Shown here piece by piece: positions 61,180 through 64,000 of a stretch of 64,000 bases of DNA. The notes under the pieces are model-generated. The model was not told where the DNA came from and ran no database searches. It saw nothing but the letters and a program-made list of their open reading frames with translations. The DNA is from Emiliania huxleyi CCMP1516 (Eukaryota > Haptophyta > Isochrysidales > Noelaerhabdaceae): positions 768,722 through 832,721 of the forward strand of contig NW_005199194.1 of the NCBI RefSeq assembly GCF_000372725.1, read 5' to 3'. The number at the start of each line of letters is the position of its first letter. The first letter of the stretch is position 1. Both the position numbers and the translations under genes were made by a program.

Positions 61180-61770
61180 ACGGGTAGCCCCAGGGTGGTG
61201 CCCACCCCCATACCCTCTGGCACTTGCCTGCGCCCTGGCCGCGCATGCCGCGCACGCGCGCGCACGCGCGCGCACGCGCGCGCACGCCCGCGCACGCCCG
61301 GGCGGCAAGCAAGGGCAGCGGCGGTGGCGGTGGCGAGGGTGGTGGCAGCGAGGGCGGTGAGGGTGGCTGTGGTGAGAGTGGGCGGTGGCGAGGGCGGCGG
61401 CGGCGAGGGCGGCGAGGGAGGAGGGTGACAGCTGCGCGGGCGGACCTGCGAGAGCTGTGCGTGCCAAACGCGACCGCGACTTTGAGCGCTGTCCCAGCGA
61501 GAGATAGTTAAACTTTATAGGAGTGCCGACGCGGCGCGCGAATAAATAGGAAACTGGGAACGGCGCGAGAGACAAACCTAGGAACGCGTAAGGTCAAAAT
61601 ACTACTGAGTAAACAAAAGCGTGCTGGTCGGAGGGGGGGGTCGTGAAGGGTGAGGGCAGTCGAAGTTAATTACCTTAGTTAGTAAGGAAGGTGAAGAACA
61701 GTCAAGCTCATCTCTCTCTCTCTCTCTCTCAAAGCCCCCCCCCCCTTGTCACCCCCCCAGTCAGAAGAAA
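61180..61770. other. GCGCAC-rich and GGCGA-rich low-complexity DNA, no gene
   Basis: 61250-61300 is a GCGCGCACGC array; 61315-61430 is GGCGGTGGCGAG-rich. A (TC)n run lies at 61710-61728 and a C run at 61736-61745. Confidence 0.6.
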
Positions 61771-62115
61771 GTGAAAGATTTTTTACAAAACTCCCTCGCA
61801 CAACCCTGGGCACGGGACTGTGGCGCACACACTGGCACTAACACAGGAAGAATTTCGAACACTGGCAAACTAGGGATGGGAAGAGGACAGAGTCCCCACC
61901 TTGCTCCTTGCGGAACAAGCAAGCAAGCAAGGGTCTTGGGAGGATGCCATTCGGGGGGAAGGGGTGCGGGGCACACAGCGCGACACGGAGAGGGGGTGGG
62001 CAGGATCACCCACACAGGATCACCGAGCGCTGCAAATTCTGAAAAGAAGAAAGAAAACAGACAACCCAAGGGAGGGATGGGAGGACGGCACGCCGCCACC
62101 ACACAGGGATTTCAA
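61770..62115 (-). repeat. Cluster of dispersed repeats (inverted)
   Basis: 61778-61815 (ACAAAACTCCCTCGCACAAC, GGGCACGGGACTG), 61868-62010 (inverted copy of the 40355-40490 family) and 62042-62112 (inverted CTTTC-tail family, GGACGGCACGCCGCCACCAC). Confidence 0.8.
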
Positions 62116-62684
62116 ATTCTTTTGGATCCGTTCTTTACCAGGGGCGCGAAAATTCTTTGAGGGGCCTTGAGGTGACCTGGCTGGCCGGTCCGCCGCTCTC
62201 CACGCGCTGCTTGTGCGCAGCGTGCGCCGTTCTGCACTCGGGCACACCACCGCTCTACTCTCCGCTCTCCTCCAGCCGCACAGAGCCCAACCAGACCCGA
62301 CGGTCGGCGTTGAGCGTCGTTGAGCAGTGCCACGAGAGGCAGCAGCGTCTCGCCCGTGTGCCACAGCCGCGTGTGAGTTGCGATGGGAGCCAGCTAGCCT
62401 CCCGACCGGCCTCCCGCGCACACTCGCACTTGGCAGCCTCGAGCCTCACCGCGCCCGCTGCACACTGCCTCAGGCACCTTGGCTCCCGCCACCACGCCGC
62501 CGCTCCAGTGCTCCTGCCACTGCCGCAGCCCTCCGCGTCGCGTTTCCGCCACCCTTTGACCGAGGCCGTGCGCTAGGCAGGCGTGCAGCTACAGGTGCGC
62601 GGCGGCGCGCGGCGCACCACCGCCGCGCTCTCACTCCTCATCCCGGCCAGCTCTCCCCTCTTTCCGTCCCGCTGCTCCCCCGTC

Positions 62685-63335
62685 ACCTCGCGATATCTCC
62701 CTCCCTCCCTCCCTCCCTCTCTCGGAGCCTCTCGGCAGGCCTCTGTCCCTCCGCCCCCCCCCTTCCTCCGCCGACCGCGCACCGCGCCATCCCCGCCGCC
62801 GTCGGCCTCACACCAGGTCTCATCGGCGCTCTCTGCCGTAGGTTGCGCGCCGCTGCAGGGCGGGCTGCGCGGCTCGTCGCTCGTGCGTCAGGCGCGGCCG
62901 CGGCCGCGGCGCTCTCGCCTCTGCTGAGGCGCGCTCGCTGCTCGCCTCGCCGCTCTCCCCCCTCTCTTGCATCTCTCTCCGCACACTTCCCATTCGCGCC
63001 ACGCCGCGGCGTCGCCACCGCACCGCCCTCTCTCGCCCTCACTGCGTGCTCCTCACTTCGCGATATCTCCCTCCCTCCCTCCCTCCCTCTCTGGGAGCCT
63101 CTCGGCAGGCCTCCGTCCCTCCCCCCCCCGCCCCCCTTCCTCCGCCGACCGCGCACCGCGCCATCCCCGCCGCCGTCGGCCTCACACCAGGTCTCATCGG
63201 CGCTCTCTGCCGTAGGCCGCGCAGCCCGCTGCACTCGTCGCTCGTGCGTCAGGCGCGGCCGCGGCGCTCTCGCTTCTGCTGAGGCGCGCTAGCTGCTCGC
63301 CTCGCCGCTCTCCCCCTTCTCTCGCACCTCTCTCT
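62685..63335 (+). repeat. Direct duplication of ~290 bases, period about 373
   Basis: 62687-62985 and 63058-63335 share CGCGATATCTCCCTCCCTCC, CCGACCGCGCACCGCGCCAT, GCCGTCGGCCTCACACCAGG, TCTCATCGGCGCTCTCTGCC and CTCGTCGCTCGTGCGTCAGG. Copy 2 lacks a short piece after GCCGTAGG. Pro/Ser-rich frames across it look fortuitous. The surroundings (62160-63480) show no gene. Confidence 0.85.
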
Positions 63336-63486
63336 GCACTCCTCGGCGGCAGCCCCGCAGGCTCGGGTCGCTGCAACCTCGAGTCGGGTTGGAGCGGATG
63401 GGCGGCGCGGGGGCCAGCGTCGGCGGCGCCGCCCCGCCGCCGCCTCAACTCCATTTCCTCCGTCGCTGTCTACATCTTTCGACGGC

Positions 63487-63574
63487 ATGCGCCGCCTAGC
63501 AGGGCGCGTCCAGAGCAGCTCGGGCGGCGCTGCTGCGGCGGGGGCGGATGGCGCGGTCGCCGCGCCGCTCATCG
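63487..63574 (+). CDS. Possible first exon running out of the window
   Basis: ATG 63487 reads MRRLAGRVQSSSGGAAAAGA then DGAVAAPLI, followed by a donor-like GTGAGCC at 63575. The basic, Ser/Ala-rich start resembles an organelle-targeting peptide. Later sequence to 64000 gives no clear second exon. Confidence 0.25.
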
Positions 63575-64000
63575 GTGAGCCGGCGCTCCCGCGCGGCGCT
63601 CCGGCGGCCGGCGGCGTGTTTCGCCGCTGCGGAGGGCGTTGTCGTCGCGAGGGGCGGGCCCACGGCGGCGGAGGCGCTGCGCTGACGGCCGCTGACGGCG
63701 GCGGTGAGGGCCCAAGCGCCGGCCGAAGAAGCGTTGCCGCGATTGCCGTGGCGTGCCGCCTGGCGGGCCCGGCGAGCGGTCCCCGCCGGTCGGGGTTGCC
63801 AGCGCTGCACGGTGCGAGCCGCAAATCCCGCCCCCTGTCATCTTCCGTTTGTCGCCCGGGGTCCTCGCGTGGGACCGCCCATCTTCACATTGTCCAGCTC
63901 CTCTCGCGCAAGATATTGCCGATTTGTCCTCTCCGTTAGGGGTACCGGAATCGCCGGACCAGCCGAGAATCGGCCGAGCCGCTATCCCGAAAATTGCCCC

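Noticed and set aside
62687-63335. Proline-rich secreted protein over the direct duplication
   Set aside because: Frames are open only because of CT-rich composition; no signal peptide, motif or splice support, and three frames are equally open.

Overview
The window is nuclear DNA of a microbial eukaryote, not a bacterium. It is GC-rich. Genes are broken by short introns (about 63-330 bases), acceptors are almost always AG followed by G, and donors are often GC rather than GT. Long microsatellites, many dispersed repeats and one 100-base assembly gap (36844-36943) are present. These traits and the gene content (TylF-like methyltransferase, DUF3431, CRY-DASH, AP2, MAPEG, APH-1, SH3-like plus ankyrin proteins) fit a haptophyte alga of the Emiliania/Chrysochromulina type best. 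A dinoflagellate or pelagophyte cannot be excluded. No rRNA, tRNA or CRISPR array was seen. Many long reading frames begin at non-ATG codons, so starts were placed at the first sensible ATG or left open.

Layout. 0-5 kb (+): membrane protein with a cyclic-nucleotide-binding domain, TylF-like methyltransferase, RCC1 propeller split by an in-frame TGA. 5.5-6.7 kb (-): coiled-coil protein. 8.6-10.2 kb (-): F-box plus armadillo-like protein with a frame break. 10.6-11.5 kb: transposon-like element whose inverted partner lies at 56.2-57.1 kb. 12.1-13.9 kb (+): glycosidase-like protein ending beside an interstitial telomeric array. 14.8-16.6 kb (+): DUF3431 protein and a zinc-finger protein. 17-21.3 kb: a 1.57-kb terminal-inverted-repeat element and two related SH3-like/ankyrin fragments. 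21.3-23.3 kb: large inverted duplication. 23.3-27.9 kb (+): apparent three-enzyme fusion (PuuE-type allantoinase/deacetylase, NAD-epimerase, SDR). 28.6-31.2 kb (-): two AP2 domains fused to a J domain. 32.9-34.5 kb: element with 86-bp perfect terminal inverted repeats carrying gene pieces. 36.1-37.5 kb (+): MBD-like protein across the gap. 38.4-39.8 kb (+): a second zinc-binding, gag-like protein. 41.2-44.5 kb (-): secreted metallophosphoesterase. 45.6-46.5 kb (-): APH-1. 49.5-52.3 kb (-): CRY-DASH. 53.1-56.1 kb (-): SDF-family Na+/dicarboxylate-amino-acid transporter. 57.4-63.6 kb: a terminal exon, direct duplications, a MAPEG-like gene and a possible first exon.

The main discovery concerns intron origin. 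In at least six genes most introns begin with an imperfect copy (about 9-30 bases) of the first bases of the exon that follows them, then hold short filler, then AG. Splicing therefore restores the ancestral reading frame, and the donor is whatever dinucleotide starts the duplicated exon piece (GT, GC, perhaps GA). Some fillers recur between unrelated genes. One ~165-280 base family forms introns in three genes, a second forms introns in two genes, and a shorter GGAACCTTC-type filler sits in six introns of four genes. This looks like recent intron birth by insertion or break repair with target duplication, alongside introner elements.

The genes do not form one pathway or operon. They are independent eukaryotic transcription units on both strands. 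Limits: exon boundaries come from reading frame, family motifs and splice dinucleotides only. No alignment, transcript or database search was run.
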